From Todiramphus chloris collaris (taxonomy: Eukaryota; Chordata; Aves; Coraciiformes; Alcedinidae), in the NCBI GenBank assembly GCA_025345505.1, contig JANVCC010000020.1, positions 52,687,523-52,751,522 on the forward strand: 64,000 bases of DNA. The letters are read 5' to 3'. The translations under genes and the position numbers were made by a program. Under the pieces are notes generated by a model that was not told where the DNA came from, made no database searches, and worked only from the letters and a program-made list of their open reading frames with translations. Positions 27,501 through 42,500 of this stretch are shown here, piece after piece; within the stretch, counting starts at the first letter, position 1; the number at the start of each line of letters is the position of its first letter.

Positions 27501-30500
27501 GTTTCTATTTACAGAAATTATCTGAATTTTTCTAGATAGAATTCTTCTGAAAGAAAAGTGCTACATAAACAGATGGATGAATACTCTGAATTATCAACTG
27601 CATTGAGTGCTAATTATTTATTAAGAAGACAGAGCCAGCTATTGAAGTTGCACTCACAATTTTAGGCAAGCATGCTAAAAATTTAGTAAAGTTGTCAGTA
27701 AGCCCCACAAAACACAAGATAGCTTAAGTGATTAGTTCCATAATTCAAGCAAAGTTTCAGGAATTGAACCTCTAGTCATAACACCAGCAATGTGGCTCCC
27801 ACCTGAGAAGAAAGAACTGGAAATGACCTCCTAGATTACTAAGTGCAGTAACCAAAGACTGTAATAACTCATTTTATCAATTACACTCAGGCTCTCATCC
27901 CTTCTCTAATGCAAACCGTTTTCTAATATTTGGTCTGAACCTACTGAGAGTCAGTTCATACTTGTGGGTTTTGCATTATTATTGATATTGAGCAGAAACA
28001 TTTCTTTTCCTTCCCTACTTACTCATTGATAGAGTTACTGACAACAGCCATATCCAGTCTCCTTCCTGTGACTGTATCAGGCCAAACTCCAAGTATTTCC
28101 TTTCATAGGAGCAGCCTCACTATATCCAGGCATTTAATGCATCCTCCCTTGACCTTAATGACTTACATCCCATGTTCCCCATGTATATGCAATTTTGCCA
28201 GTGCCATGTACGACACCCCTATTTTCCACTTGCTAGACAAAACATCTATCTGATCCTTCCAAGATTCATTTGTCTTGCACGCCTGGCGTGTTATCTCATG
28301 ACAGTCAAGTTTCAGGCCATCCTCCTCCCTTTCCATTATTCCCAATGCTTTTGCACTGCAAACTGTTTACAATCAATCACCCTTCCATGATTCTAATCCT
28401 TAGAATCATCCCATCCTCTTTGAGATGCTCTGCTAGACAAATTGCATCTCCCGGCTTTAATATCAGCAGCCTTCACCAGTAAACTCACCTAAAGAAATCA
28501 CTAAACATCATAAAGCCCAAAAACGAGCTCCAACACCACCTCCCAGAAAAACCCATTATTACCAACTTCCCTCTGCTCCCAGTATCACCAATTCCATCAC
28601 ATTCTCTGTATACTCATTGTCATTCTATGTAAATTCTAATTTCCACGTTACCTAAAGAAGAAAATAGTTCCCCCTGTGTGCCAGGGTCAAATGCTTTACC
28701 GACATCCACAGAGATGAGAATCAGTCCTACAGCTGTTTCTATCAGGGATCAGATGGACAGAACTAGATCCTGCACATATTGAGCTGACAAACCAGGAGCA
28801 GCTACCTCCAGAAACGATCACGGACTATAGACAATATTATTAATATTAATAAAATAGGAAATGACTATCTAAAGACCAACAGATTTAAAGGGAAGAAGGT
28901 AGCTATTTTTGCAAGACAGATGGCAAAAATACACCATTTTTAAACAGTCTTCACAAGAAAAGCATTCCTTAAAATTAAAGTCTCTTCACTATTGCAAAAC
29001 ATAAGCCATTCAGGAGGCAATATCAGTGAAGGTTTTGAGTCCCTCCACAATTTACTTCAGGATAATGAAGGCAAGTCAGAGAAGCAGTTCTGAATTTGAC
29101 ATTTGCATTTAGCTTTAAATGTTTAGTTCCACTAGGTAGTATTAAAGCAGACTATTTTTCTTTCATTTCCTTTGGAGAACAGAGTTTATAATAACTTTTC
29201 TAGTAACTGACAAATGTATAATCACCTTACATTTTCCCCTAGAAAAAATGTGTCAGGATTTACTAGGTCACTGACAGTAAATATGAGTTGTCACTTCTGC
29301 GAAGCTTTTAATGCAAATTAAAGGTCTATTAAAAGGTCAGAAATTGCGAAAAATACATTCCCTTTGATCTCAAGGCAAACATTTGAGGATGCTACAAAAA
29401 GACAGAATAAAATACCCTTTAAAACTATCAGTTTGATTTTGTGTACTCAAAATATAAAATAATTGGTGCTTTAAGCTGGCACAAATGGTATTAGTGACTG
29501 GTTGTACACATCATTAAGAGACTTAGGATTGTTGATACTCTTCTTCTGTAAAGCTTGTAAACTCAGTCAGGGAAACTAAACTTTTCTTAGCAACATTACC
29601 ATTTTCCCCCCATTCAAACTCCAGTGGAAGAAAAAAAAACCTCAAAATACATCATTAACAGTATACAAGATACATATATATACATTTAAATATAAACAAC
29701 AACTGTATACATATACATAGCATACTGTCTACAGACTTGAATTCTCTATATTGCAGCATTTACAGTACAATAACTGAAAGCCAGGAAAAGAGGCATAGGC
29801 AATGGACATGCCCTTTAATTAACTTTAACAAAGCTACAGTTTATATCCTAATTTTTAACAATGAAATAAAAACAAACAAGCCATTGTAATTTGCAATAGC
29901 CCAATGTAGTGATTTAATTGCTTTAAAGAACAGCATGAGGGGACACCAAATGCTTGAACAGTAATTGTAATAGAAGGACCTCAATTTTCATTAGAAACAA
30001 TAATTAATCACATGTATAAATGCCAAACAAGATCAAAGCATCCATAATTTTTTTTTTTTACAAGAGTAGGACAAAGAAACGTGATAAAACACACAAAGTG
30101 AGGGGAAAAAGCAAGATGACAAGAGTATAATTCCCAAAATATACTCACAAGAAACAGGTACTATTCATACGAAAGGGAAGTGACCTTTAAAAAATTAATT
30201 AAATAAAAGCAACCTGTATTGAGAAATTTATAATCTGGCATCACTATCTAACACCAAGGCCAAAAGAAATATCATATCTTATAAGAACAACAAAAACCAA
30301 AACACACCAAACCAAACCTCACCTTAAATCATATTTCATACCCAAGACAGACATTCCAAATATTGACTGATAGGTAAAGTTCCCATCACATTTTTTCTAA
30401 GTTAAACATAAACTGAACAGGGAAAAAAAAAAAAAAGGGGGGGGGGGAGAATCTCTTGCACTGTAAGTAATCTAGACTACAGTATATTATAGCATTCTTG

Positions 30501-33500
30501 TCAGTTTTGCCAGATTGGAGCATTGTTTTAAGTTTAGGGCCTATCTAGACGATGCTTCCTTTACAGATACAAACTCACTGTATTCTTAGGGAGAAAATAC
30601 AAAGCAATCTAACCAATCCTCAAGAAGCAATCCCTGACCTTTGCACTTTGCTGCACCATCTGAACCCTAACTTGGAGAGCTGTCATCTTTCTTTGCATTC
30701 TCAGAGGCCTAGTTTTTACCAGCTAAAACAAAAGAATAAAAAAGAAAGTAATGTTCATGCCTTTGAGGCAACCAAGACTCTAAAAGTTTCATATTTTCAA
30801 AGGTTAAATAAGACCTCATAATGGGTGTAATTTTAACTATTTCAATAAAAAGCAGACAACATATTTGAAATTTTCATTTGAATACTTCACTAAAGTTAAC
30901 TGTAAGGAGCGTATTAAAAAATACATTTCAAAAATGTTGCCAAAGAGACTATGTTACAAAGTCAGGGTGAATTTAACATATATAATGTCCTTTCTTAATG
31001 AAAAGCAGTTGACAGGTAGATGAAGACCAAAGAAAAAATTCACTGGTAAACAAAAGCTTACAACCTCTGAACACTACTTGTTAAGTCCAGGACAAACCTT
31101 GACCTTGCTCTATCAAAAGCAATCTATGGCAGTAAACATTAAAATATTTTTTAAATTTAGAAAATTTTAAAGTTTTCCATCAAAAGCAGCTTATACTTGG
31201 ACAAAAATACAAATATTTAAACACAAACCCAAATATAACCAAATTCTCTCCCAGTATATTGCAGTTAAGTGTCTTAATGAAGGTCTTAAATTCAGCTAAT
31301 CAATTCACACCTTGAGAGCCTGGCAACTTTAAAGGAAAAGAACAACGCGAAAATTCCTCAGGAAGAAATCCTCTCAGATATCCCTGGGTTAGAAGAATAT
31401 TTAACCTTAAAATCCTCCTTTACCTTTCTGTTATGCTCCCTATATACGACCTTAACTTTGAAACCAAACAAGGCCCATCAGACCATGGCCTCCTTCCCTC
31501 CACATCTCAGAACTCCGTGTTGAATTTTGCAGCCATCCCTCCACTGACTGAAACCAGAGAAAGAAATCATGAGAGACCACAATGTGAACACATAATTAAA
31601 GACTCTGTAAATAGACGTAAATGACAGAGGGATTACTATAATTCAGCTGGGCATTTTAAACATCTATATCTCAGCTGCCCAAAAGTGTGACTTTATATAT
31701 TTGCCACATTATCAGTTGCACTTCTCAATGGAAAAAGCTTTCCCTGCAGGCATTAAGTTGGTATATGTAAGCAAAAATACAAATGGATCTGTCCTTTCCT
31801 ATAGGGGCCAATTAACAACTGAAATGAACACCAGAGAAACAAAGCTATATACAAAGCTGTAACACAGATAATTCCTAGTTACGTGACAGTCACTCTGCCC
31901 AAGTATAAGATCTATTGCTTTCCTCAAAATCCAGTGTCCCTGCAGCATGTAATCAGTAAATACATGAATATCACAGAGCAATTGCCAAATCAATATTCCA
32001 AACCCTGTTGTTCTCAGGGTTCCCATTAAAAAGCTGTCATCACAGAAGATGCAGAAGCACAAAAGACAAGTGGATCCTGCTGGAAAAAAACCCAGAAAAT
32101 AACTAAGGGCATGTCATTCCTTCATGCAAAACATAACCCACCATTAGGTATCTTGATTAAAAAAAAAAAACAAAACCCCAAACTTCTGAACAGCTTATCT
32201 TGATCCTTAGAGCAATCAACCTACCCATAATGACTAGGATATGGGATTTTGAATTGTTTCCCTTCACAAGAAATTCTTCTTCAAAACAAACATCACATCC
32301 CCACACTCAACTGAAAAAAAAAAAAAAAAAAAACAGGAGAGACTAGTTCATGGGGTTTTTCTGAAGACTGAAATATGGTATTTTCTTGACCTACCATCAC
32401 CATGTCTAACCCTCATACTGACCATGCCACTATCCAATTGAAATTAGAAGCCTGACACTGTAGTCTTATCTCAGGCATGGAAATGAAGGAGGATGGTAAG
32501 AAGCTACAAAGGGGAGACAAAAATAATCCAACCAACCATTTAACTCCTTATGGCATCAAGTCCACTTCCTCACATAATTAAGGTCTGAGCACCTTTAGAC
32601 CATTAAAAAATGTAAGAAGTTGAAACATAAACCCTGTTCTTTATGTTTTGAAACATAAACCGTCTGCAGATTTGTCTCCTTGTGCTGTGTGAACACAGAC
32701 ACAAAATGAGAACACAAGGGGAAATGAAACACAGTTGAAAATAAAAATAAACTTTTAACCTATGACAAGCAAAGATCTGGAGAAGTGCTCATATAGGAAG
32801 ACACTTTTTAACATAAATGTGTCAAAGAAAATCTAAGAATATAATGAAACACATTCAGAACAAATTCTTCAGCATTATCTGTCCAGATGTTGCAATGAGA
32901 CCTTTAAAGAACTGAAATGTAAATATTTAACAAAAAGTTCTACAGAAGTTGACATCTTGAAGATGAGTAAGTCTTTAATTGGTCTGTTGTAGATTAGTTG
33001 CTCTTCATTAGATCTTCTGGATTTACCTAAGGGTAAAAACTGCAGATGTAGAAACAGTGATATTCATGGATGAACTATTACTAGGTCAGAAGCTGCCTAA
33101 AATTGCAAACTGGTTTGGTGAAAAAGCTCCTGAAAAACAATGATGCTTCTTTCACGCAAAAGGAAGCTGTGCCGGGCAAAAGAAAAAATTAACTACCCCA
33201 TAGCATTCTGTTAAACCCTGTGTTTTTAAGGTATTCATACAGCCAAATCAACTGGAAATAAAAGGGAATTAGGCACCTAAAATACCTTCAAGCACTAGCT
33301 GATATTTCACTACATAAATGAGGGATAACCTGAAACACCAGTACATTGCCCTCCAAAAAAATAAAAATGAACCTGCATTCTCTTTAACGTGACCCTATTG
33401 GATGAGTCAGTCACTGCTGACAAGATTTTTATTTCCTTCTGGGAAAACTGGAGTGGAAAGAGAAGGATATTAGGTTACATTAGATTGTCAGGGCTCAATA

Positions 33501-36500
33501 TTCTTTATACTATATGTCTCAATAACATCCTTATATTCAGAGAGGAAAATATATAAGCGTACCAGAAAAAAAAAAAGTTCTACATAATAAAAGAATCTTG
33601 CTATGGACCAATGGTAACACCCACAACAGCGTCAGAAAAATTATTTGGAAACAAAACAGGTACGTTCAGAGATTTTTGCATTTCTATTGATGGGCTAAAC
33701 TATCCAGACTACACACTGAAGAGACTGAACAGACTATCACCTTACTTTTGAATGCCACATTGCCTCTTGGAAGACAGGCAGACATTTCATCAACAGTATT
33801 CCAGACAACTAGCACATAGTGATCCTGCCAATATTGGGAAAAACTGGATATCTATGCCAGAAAACATTAGAAATGTCAGCATTAGTAAGGTTATTGATAT
33901 GATGGTTTAAAAGGTAAAAGATTTCTCAAAGCATAATATTACTCAAAGAAGAACACAAATTTACACTGCAACGCATTGACTGAGGAACAAGAGGTAGGAG
34001 AGGCGGAAAAAAAAAAAAGATTTCAAAAGACTGTGAAATCTGGTTTGGCTTACTAGTAATAATTTCTTAAAAGAAGAAGGGAGAAGTAGAACTGAGTATT
34101 TAGCTTGTTCTATTTTGGATGAGAACTGATTACGTGGACACCATTCTTGCTCTGCAGGCTAGCTCCCTTAAAAAATACTTATCACAAAGAGATTAGCCAA
34201 GACAAAACACTAAGCAGCAGCTGAAAGAAATTCGATTGTGTCTAATTGTGATTGACAAGACAATACCAGGGTTAAAAAAAACCAAACACCTGTTCCAAGA
34301 AAACAACTTTGAAATATTTGAGATTCCCATTAAAGTGACAGCCTACACATTAAGTAGGAAAAGCTGTTTTGTTCTGTATTGTATCAGTGAGGCAGCTTCT
34401 CTTCTTAGTGGGTGTCGTTTAAACAAACCTTTTTTGTATTTTCTAAAGCTGCATATATGATATCAAATTTCTATGTTTCACTATGTTCAGCTTGACACAG
34501 GTATGGTTTTTCGAGTAACAAAATAAATTTTGAATCATCAGCCACAAAAGTAGTAGGTGGTACTTGGGAGGCAAGGGGAATACAGGAGGAAATATGGAAC
34601 ACACCAACAGTGAGGAGGTGTATGCTTTATATTCTGTGGATATCTCAAAGCTACATGTATTATCCTAGGACTTCAAGAAAATCTTTTGGAAAATTAAAAC
34701 TATGCTCTTCCTTTATAAGCAATATATTAATTACTTTTATAATATTCAATTATGAAAGGTAATACTGATTCTCATGTATGCGTATGTTAGATAAGACACC
34801 AATTCCTCCTCTGTCTTCTCCTTCTAGTCAATGGGACAAAAAAATAACACCCTCCTGTTGCCTGACAGAGTCAGTTTCAGTACAATTAAAACAAAAACTT
34901 GAGTACAATTAAGACACTTTCGTCTTCCAAGAGAAAGTTCTGCTATTCAAAGTCACAAAGAAAACCACAACTGAGAAGAAATTTCCTAATCAGCTTTTTC
35001 CCTGTCTCCTACAGCATTAGACCACATCATCCTCATCAATCAAGAAAATCCATTAACGAGTCTGCAACAACCAAGATCAGAAAAGTGTAGTTTTGTTGCA
35101 AACAGCTTACTGTGAAAGTGCAGGTCCTCCAGCAGCAGACCACAAAGGCACCAAGAGCTCTCTGAAATGAATGTCAATTAAAAAGGCAGATAGCATGATG
35201 CAGAACTGCTTAAATGAGCAACCGCGAAGATAGTGAAGGTAAAACGACGGAAAATTAATAATGCTATTCCTTTAAAGAATATGGGAATTACAGGAGCAGT
35301 TCATAATCTCGTAAGGGTCAGCTTAACTTCTCCAGTTTTCATTCTCTCTTTCTCTCTTTCCCCTCAGAACTGATGGCCACGTACTCACTGGTGACATGCA
35401 GCTATTAATATACAGAAACCCTATTATTGTAGTGGCACCACAAAGCGCTGCTCTACTTAACGGGAATCCTTGCAGCACATCAGAAACCTTGGCAGATTCA
35501 AAGTAATTTTTCAGGAAAGTTGGCCTAAACTCCTGGAATTACAAGAACAAATTTAACAACTTGAAATGCCTCCTCCTTGACACTTCAGACCTCATACAGA
35601 CAGACCTACTACGGACATCTGAGAAAAATTCTCTGAAGAGAGCTGCAGGACTTGGCTAATTTTAAGTAGAGGTGACTGTTTTGGCTGCTCAAGCTTCCTG
35701 GACACTAGCCTGTAAAATCCTTTTTTCCAGTGGCTTACAAAATTTAAACCATCAAAGCTGCCATTTTCCATGCTGGAGCACCTGCTGCAGGCTGGTTTCT
35801 GCCCCCACTACCTTGGGTTTAAGGGAAAACTACTTTTCTATTTTAAAAAAAAAAGAGGCATTTTGTTATGTAAGGAACAAGCTTCACCTCTTCACAGCTT
35901 CCTATGTGTGACCACACTGAGCATACATTAGTCTCAAAGGAAAAGTAAGTCTGCACATTGCAGTGGTGACATTTGGGGCAGAGAACAAGACTTTTCTTGC
36001 CATTTGTGATATTTCCTAGCAGGAGGTACTATACCTTCCATCTAAGAGACAGCAACTCTGCCCTCGGTATTCTTCATACTGGTATCTAAGAGGGAAAGGG
36101 TCTGGTTGGAAGAGAAAGAAATAGTCTATCTTAATTCATCCTCTTTTACAGTATGCATTCCAATACAGTCCTTGATTACATGAACATATCTTTTCTACAG
36201 GATCTGTGAGTAATTCATTCCATAGACTGTACTTTGGGAAGAGAATGCAGTGAACTAGACTATTATGTATGGGACTCCTACCTCATTTGTTGCTAAAGCT
36301 AGATGATGAATGAGTCATGGAATTGTAGAGGAAAGAAACCTAGTCTCATAGCTAATACATTTATTAATTTTAAAAGCTATTTCGTTTTCCGTGTGTTTCT
36401 TGGGGAATGGGAGAATTAAGAAGTGTTTCACTTATCTAGAATTCTGCTTTATTTATTATTTATTTAGAAATTCATCTCTACTTCTACAGAGATTACTTGA

Positions 36501-39500
36501 AGATTACTTAAAATCTCTTGGTCCTGAGGAAGGGACCTACGCCTGTCTTCAGTTTCTTTTGGTAGCAAGGACTATGCACACTAGTAAGCAACAACTAGCA
36601 AGGAGAAAAAACAGCCTTCAGGCCTATCAACACAAGAGTAAAGTCTTTTCTAGAGGAAGACGCACAGGCTCTTTTGCCAGCATGTTCTTGCCCCTCACAA
36701 CCCAGCTAGCCAGGTATACATGAATGAATCTGAAGAGACAGGTGGCAGTCAAAAACTGGAGCCGCCCTTTTATTTGTTGAGGAATACAGTCCAATTGCAA
36801 AAGCCGCAGATTTGTGCTGCCATCTGTGTTTAAGACATCGCTTCATGGATTTCATTAAAAATATCACCTCTGTAGTTGGAAAGAACAAAGAACAAGCACA
36901 TCACTCCAGCAGCACTTTTACCATCATATGACTATGAATCAAGGCTATATGCAGTTGTCAATGAAGACATTAAGTCAGGTGCACAACAGTACCATGTACT
37001 CGAACCTATCAGAATCACTCAGTAATAGACTCCTAAATATACCGCTAAAAACACCAGCATAATAAAATGGTTCTAGTATTTCATATCCAGTATACATTGC
37101 CATTAGAAACAGTTCCTTTGTGAGGAAGCCAAGATAAATTTGTTTTTCCATCACCAACATTGCCATTTGAACTCTTTGTTACCCTCCCATAACCAAGTCC
37201 AATGAGAAATTTACATTTTGTCTTTTCTTCTTCTCACTACTTCTTAGCTGATCCTTTAGAAGAAACAGCTTTCAGGGTGTATTTCTTCTTTTTCTACAGG
37301 TTGAATCAGGAGCTTCCACTGCTTTCAATTTAGCTCCCCTTCCTACCACAAGAAAATTAAAAGAAAAGCAGATCAAATGCCCAGGAGGAATTGTTGAACA
37401 AGTGGCATCTGAGCTGCAGAAAGGATTTCAAAAGAAACTCTCTCTGTCTGACTCCCTCTCATTTGAAAACCGCCTGCAAGCCCTAGGGATGGATTAAAGC
37501 TAAGCATGGCCTGGATAATCTACAAATGTAGGGGCACAGTTGTAAGAAGGATGGCAATGAAATACTTGGGAGTATGGTTATTCCTAGAAACCAAAGGGCC
37601 TCTTTTGGAATGCACAGCCTGAATTAACCAAACTATTCAATCCTGCCTTAATCCATGGCTGTAGAACTCTAAAACGGCAGCCCTCGACCCTGCTTCTCTG
37701 ATGGTCCAGGTGGTTTCAAGAGGGAAAAACAGTTTAAAAATAAAATAAAACCCAACCAATAGTATTAGGCAACTCTCAATTACAACTTTCTAGCAGAAAC
37801 TGATATGTACAGGCAGCCACAGAGGCATCGCAAGTAGCTAAAGAGGCTGCAAGAGAGGAAGGAGGTTTCTTTACAAGATGAATGCAGGTGGCAGACACAG
37901 TTTAAATCAGACAACTATTTCTTTTGAAATCTTCTTTCGAATGTTGCACTCAGTGATCCCCAGGTGGCTGGGACCTTTTCAATTGTATTTCTATTAGGAA
38001 AAGAGATAGAGTGGATCAGTAGCACCGGTTCCCAATTTAGCATTTTTTTTTCTTCCTCTGACAACAGCAAACCAAGGCTGAGAGTGGACAAAGCACTGCA
38101 GCAAATCATTGCTGAGTAAAGACCAATGAGCTACTCTGATGAAGAAAAAGCAACATGTATCTCAGGACAATCATATAACCCCTAAAAAAGTTTCCGTTTG
38201 TTTGCTTTTATAGACAATTCTCTCTACTGTATTTTCTTTCTTCTTAGTTGGCATTGACTTAGGCATACCTACCAGACTGAAGCAAGGGGGATGAACAGGT
38301 GAATTAATAATCAACATTTAATAACAGCATCTGTTCAGTAACCTAGTATGTAAACACAATGTCTATGTAAGGTAAAACAAATCAAGTTAACTTGATCCCT
38401 GTTGAAACTCAAATTCCGAAGCAGACATCTATGTGCTTGCCAATAGCATAAAGATCCTGGAATGAAAAGACCTTAATTTGATCTTAATTATCGAGAACAA
38501 ACAAAAACACAAACCAAACTAAAAAAAGAAAAACCAAAAACAACCACAAGAAAAGGGGGCATGGAAGATACCTTATATTTTCAAGACCCTGATTCTGAAC
38601 CAACCCTCAAAGAAAAGAAAGTCCATCTGTAGCAGATTTGGAGAAGGGAAGCTACGTGACATTTCATAATGACAATTTATCCCAACTTTAAATTTTCTGA
38701 CCAGAACAGATGATTTTATAGACTACAACCCCTATCAGTGACTGCTACACCTGGGAAATAAGTCATGCACAAGGCCAGGTATAAGAAAACAAACTCTAAT
38801 AAAAGAGAGCTAAACTAGATATTACTTGACATTGAGCAGGAGGCAGGACTTGTGGGTAAATACTGTACAAGGACTGAGAACAGTAAATATTTCCTTGTTT
38901 TCAGACAGCTTTCTCCAAAAAAAGATGGGGGGGGAATTCAACTTATTAAATTTTCACGTACCAAAATTCAATTATAAACCTACAGAAGAGATTAATGAAG
39001 AGAAAAATGTTACAAGAAACAGTTATAAACAGAAGCTGCATATCATTGCCACTGGCTTTTCAGCTGCAAGTTGCATTAAAACGGAAAGCAAATAGCACAA
39101 GCAGCCTGGTGAAAGATCTGTATGTCCAAAAGCCTATTTCCTTTGTCAACTACGTTGCTTGGTCAGAAAAAAAAAAAAAACAAAAAACCAAACCTCTCCC
39201 AGAAACTATTCTTTTATATCCCTAAAATACCAAAGCTACAAGAAAGTTAAGAAAAAAAGTGTGTTTTAAAGGCTGTAGCTAAAGTAATTTGTCAAATATT
39301 CCAGATAGACAGTTATTTGAAAAAGAGAGTCGAAAAATGTACTGAAAACTAACAGCAATAATTTTGAATGTACGTAATCACTCCACGGTTCATCGCACTT
39401 GTGAATTGTTGTTCACAAGCATTTTTGTCAAAACAGTTACTCAGGTTCCTCAAGACTTGCTCCTAAACCAAACATTTTGTCATTCTCATGAATTCATTTT

Positions 39501-42500
39501 AGTAGATCTGAACAGCAATGAAAGTCAAGATACTGCAAATCATTTTGCCTTAAAATATCTGAATTAAACCAGAATTAAACATGCAGAAGAACCTGATTTT
39601 TGTATCTGCAGTGACATCTAGTGCAAGAAACCAAAATCACACTTTGTCTTCTAGAGAAAGAGAAGCTATTATCATTTATTGTGTGATTTCTGACTGAAAT
39701 AAACAAGAATAATTAACATCAGCCCTTTTAAAACTTTCTTAGTATCTTGTATTCTGCACAATATTAAGAAGCCAGCTGAAGGGAATCCTATTAAGCATAA
39801 GATGTTAATAAGAGACTTTAATACAAATGTGCATTTTTCCTTACCATACAAATTTGGTTTGATAGATGAATATATATTACATAATTACTGGAGGGCAAAC
39901 AATTGTTGAGAAAGCAAACATCCCTAGGAACAGAGTTGTTACTCTATTTATTCTCTCAACTTTTCTAAAATAAAACAAATTCGGCAGTAACATCTGACTT
40001 AAATTCTTTTTGCCAGCTCCATAGATATGCAATCCTATTTTCATTTTGTAATGACTTTTAAACCTCTTTCTTAAAAGTTCAAGCAGAAGATATACATTGT
40101 AGAAAGGAAACAAAAACTGGAAGCATGCAATGAGTGCTGTCTAATACAGATGACAAATAGAAGTCATGAAATGACAAATGAAATTTGTTCAAATGGAAGT
40201 ACAGATTTAAGTCTCCCATTAGAAGTACAGAGTTACGCTTCAAACACAGCCAACAGACATTCTAACCAAAATGCAACACCAATATGTCTAACTAGCAACA
40301 ACTTTACATAAATGATTCACTTACTGAAATGTGGAAAAAAAAACCTTAGAAACAAGTTGTTATTCCTGCCAAACATACAAATAAACACATATGCCAAAGC
40401 TGAAAATGAACAGTTTAAATAAAGTATCATGCATGCATCATTTTGTATATAAATGCACACCATTCCTGTAACTCCCTTCCTTCATTTGATTTGCAAATAC
40501 AACCATTTTAGGACCTGTGCTCCAAGGGCACAGGTCCAGAAGTCTTAAAAAGTCACATGTACTTTTTAAAGGCAGGATTAAAGCCTAGACTGGAGTCTTT
40601 TGTAAAAACTTCATAATATGCAATTTTCCAATACTCAATTTACCCAACAATAAAATGATTAGGTTGATACAAATAATTACAAATATCAAGATGTATTTTT
40701 TTGTTCATCAGATAATTTTGTCTAATTTATATATTCTCTACATTACAAAAAAAAAAGAACCCAACCAAGCAAACAAACAAAAAACAAAACAAAAAAAAAA
40801 CCCGTAACAAAACAAAAAAAAACCCAACCAAACACACCAACCAACCAAGCCATACATTACTGATCTACAACTACATTATGTGTTAAGACTGTTAGATTCC
40901 TAATGGTCTAGCAATTTTACTATGCAACAGGCACAAAATCCACAAATACTTTTTTTTTGGGGCAAGAAGCCCATGTCATAGTTAATGTACTATGATTATT
41001 ACTACTGATGTATTAAGTACTTTTAAAAGAAGTTCTACAGTTTGTTCTTCAGAAGCCCAAGAGCTTGCACAACTTCTCTACCATACAAAAAAAACACCAA
41101 AAAATGGATTTAGCAGACATAAGAATTTTATGTGAAAAAAGCAGGTGTTAACTGAGAGCCCTTTTCACCTAAGGACTGAGGTTATTAAAACAAATACAAG
41201 AAAAAATGAAGAAAACAAATGTTCAAAGGGCAAGCTACTGGAGAAGAACACAAAACAAGTAAGCAGCAGAAAAGAAGATGATGCAGTCAAGATTAATAGG
41301 AAGTAATAAAAAGGCATAAAACAGGAAAATGGTAATGTATGCCCAGCCTTACAGTCAGAAGAACTGAGATAATGGTGTTTAAGTACCATTCAAAAACTGT
41401 GGTTTCAAAATTGTCTAGAAATGGAAATAACTGTAGAGTAATGCAGCATTTCAAACTGCTCTTGACAGAGTTCACTATGGCACACAAACCAACGTGGAAA
41501 GGAAATGGCTAAAATCAAAATCTATTAGGTCCTGCCACCCTAATTAGCACTTCATAAAGAGCAACACAATTACTTTTGAGTTTTGGCATCCTTGTGCCTT
41601 TGCTGGATAAAGCCACCCTTCCTAAAGAAGAAAATTCCCCTGTTCAGATGAGTATGTCTACCAAATTAACTGTTTGGTATTAGTCTGTATATACTCATCA
41701 GGGCAAGTTAGGAGTATCTCATCTTCCACAAAAAGAAGCATGATATATTAAAGAAAAAAAAAAAAACCAAAAAACCCTGTAGATGTTAATACTTGAAGAC
41801 AGACAAAGAGTTTTCTACCCCAGGTAGGAACAACCATTGTTGAAGCATAAAAATCTTCTATTAACCAGCAGCCAACTAAAGGGCACAAAAAAAAAGAAAA
41901 AGATCAAACAAACAGGGTTCGATAATGTATTTACACAACACGTGGTGAAGTGCTGCAGCAGAATTAGTATATTGATGAAAGTGAGGTGGTGTCACTAAAT
42001 CCAACAGGACAAAGCCAGCTGAAGCAGCTACTAGTTAAACTATTGATCAGGAGAATTAGACACACACACACACAAAAAAAACAGACCCTGTCCTTTAATA
42101 GACTCTGTGAAGACAGATCTCTCTGTATCCTTTGACATCAGTTGAGCTCTGCCACACAAAGCTAATGACATGATTAGAATCAAACAACAGGGTAATGAAA
42201 TAAAAGGTAACTCTAAATCTACTTTAAAAAAAAAAAAAGAGCATCTAAATACTAAGTACAAATGACATACATCAAAAAGGCAACAGCTAAAAGTCAAACC
42301 AATTTCTACACAAACAATAAAGGGGAAAAGAAATTTGAAAGAAAGTTAGAAAGATGAAACAGCAGAGGATTATATAAAGAAATACACATTTTAAAACGAT
42401 TAATATAAAAGCTGCTAAAGGTTAGAGAAAGAAATTGGAACATGAACAAAAGATGACAAAAATAAGATACCAGTAAAAGCAAAAGAAGATCTCTAGGAGA

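Noticed and set aside
28640-28760. Possible old CR1 fragment ('gggtcaaatgctttaccgac')
   Set aside because: Only one short, mismatched similarity to the reversed CR1 RT region; not enough to call.
32314-32333. A20 as the tail of a processed pseudogene or SINE
   Set aside because: The upstream sequence shows no gene copy, no RNA polymerase III boxes and no target duplication that I can find.
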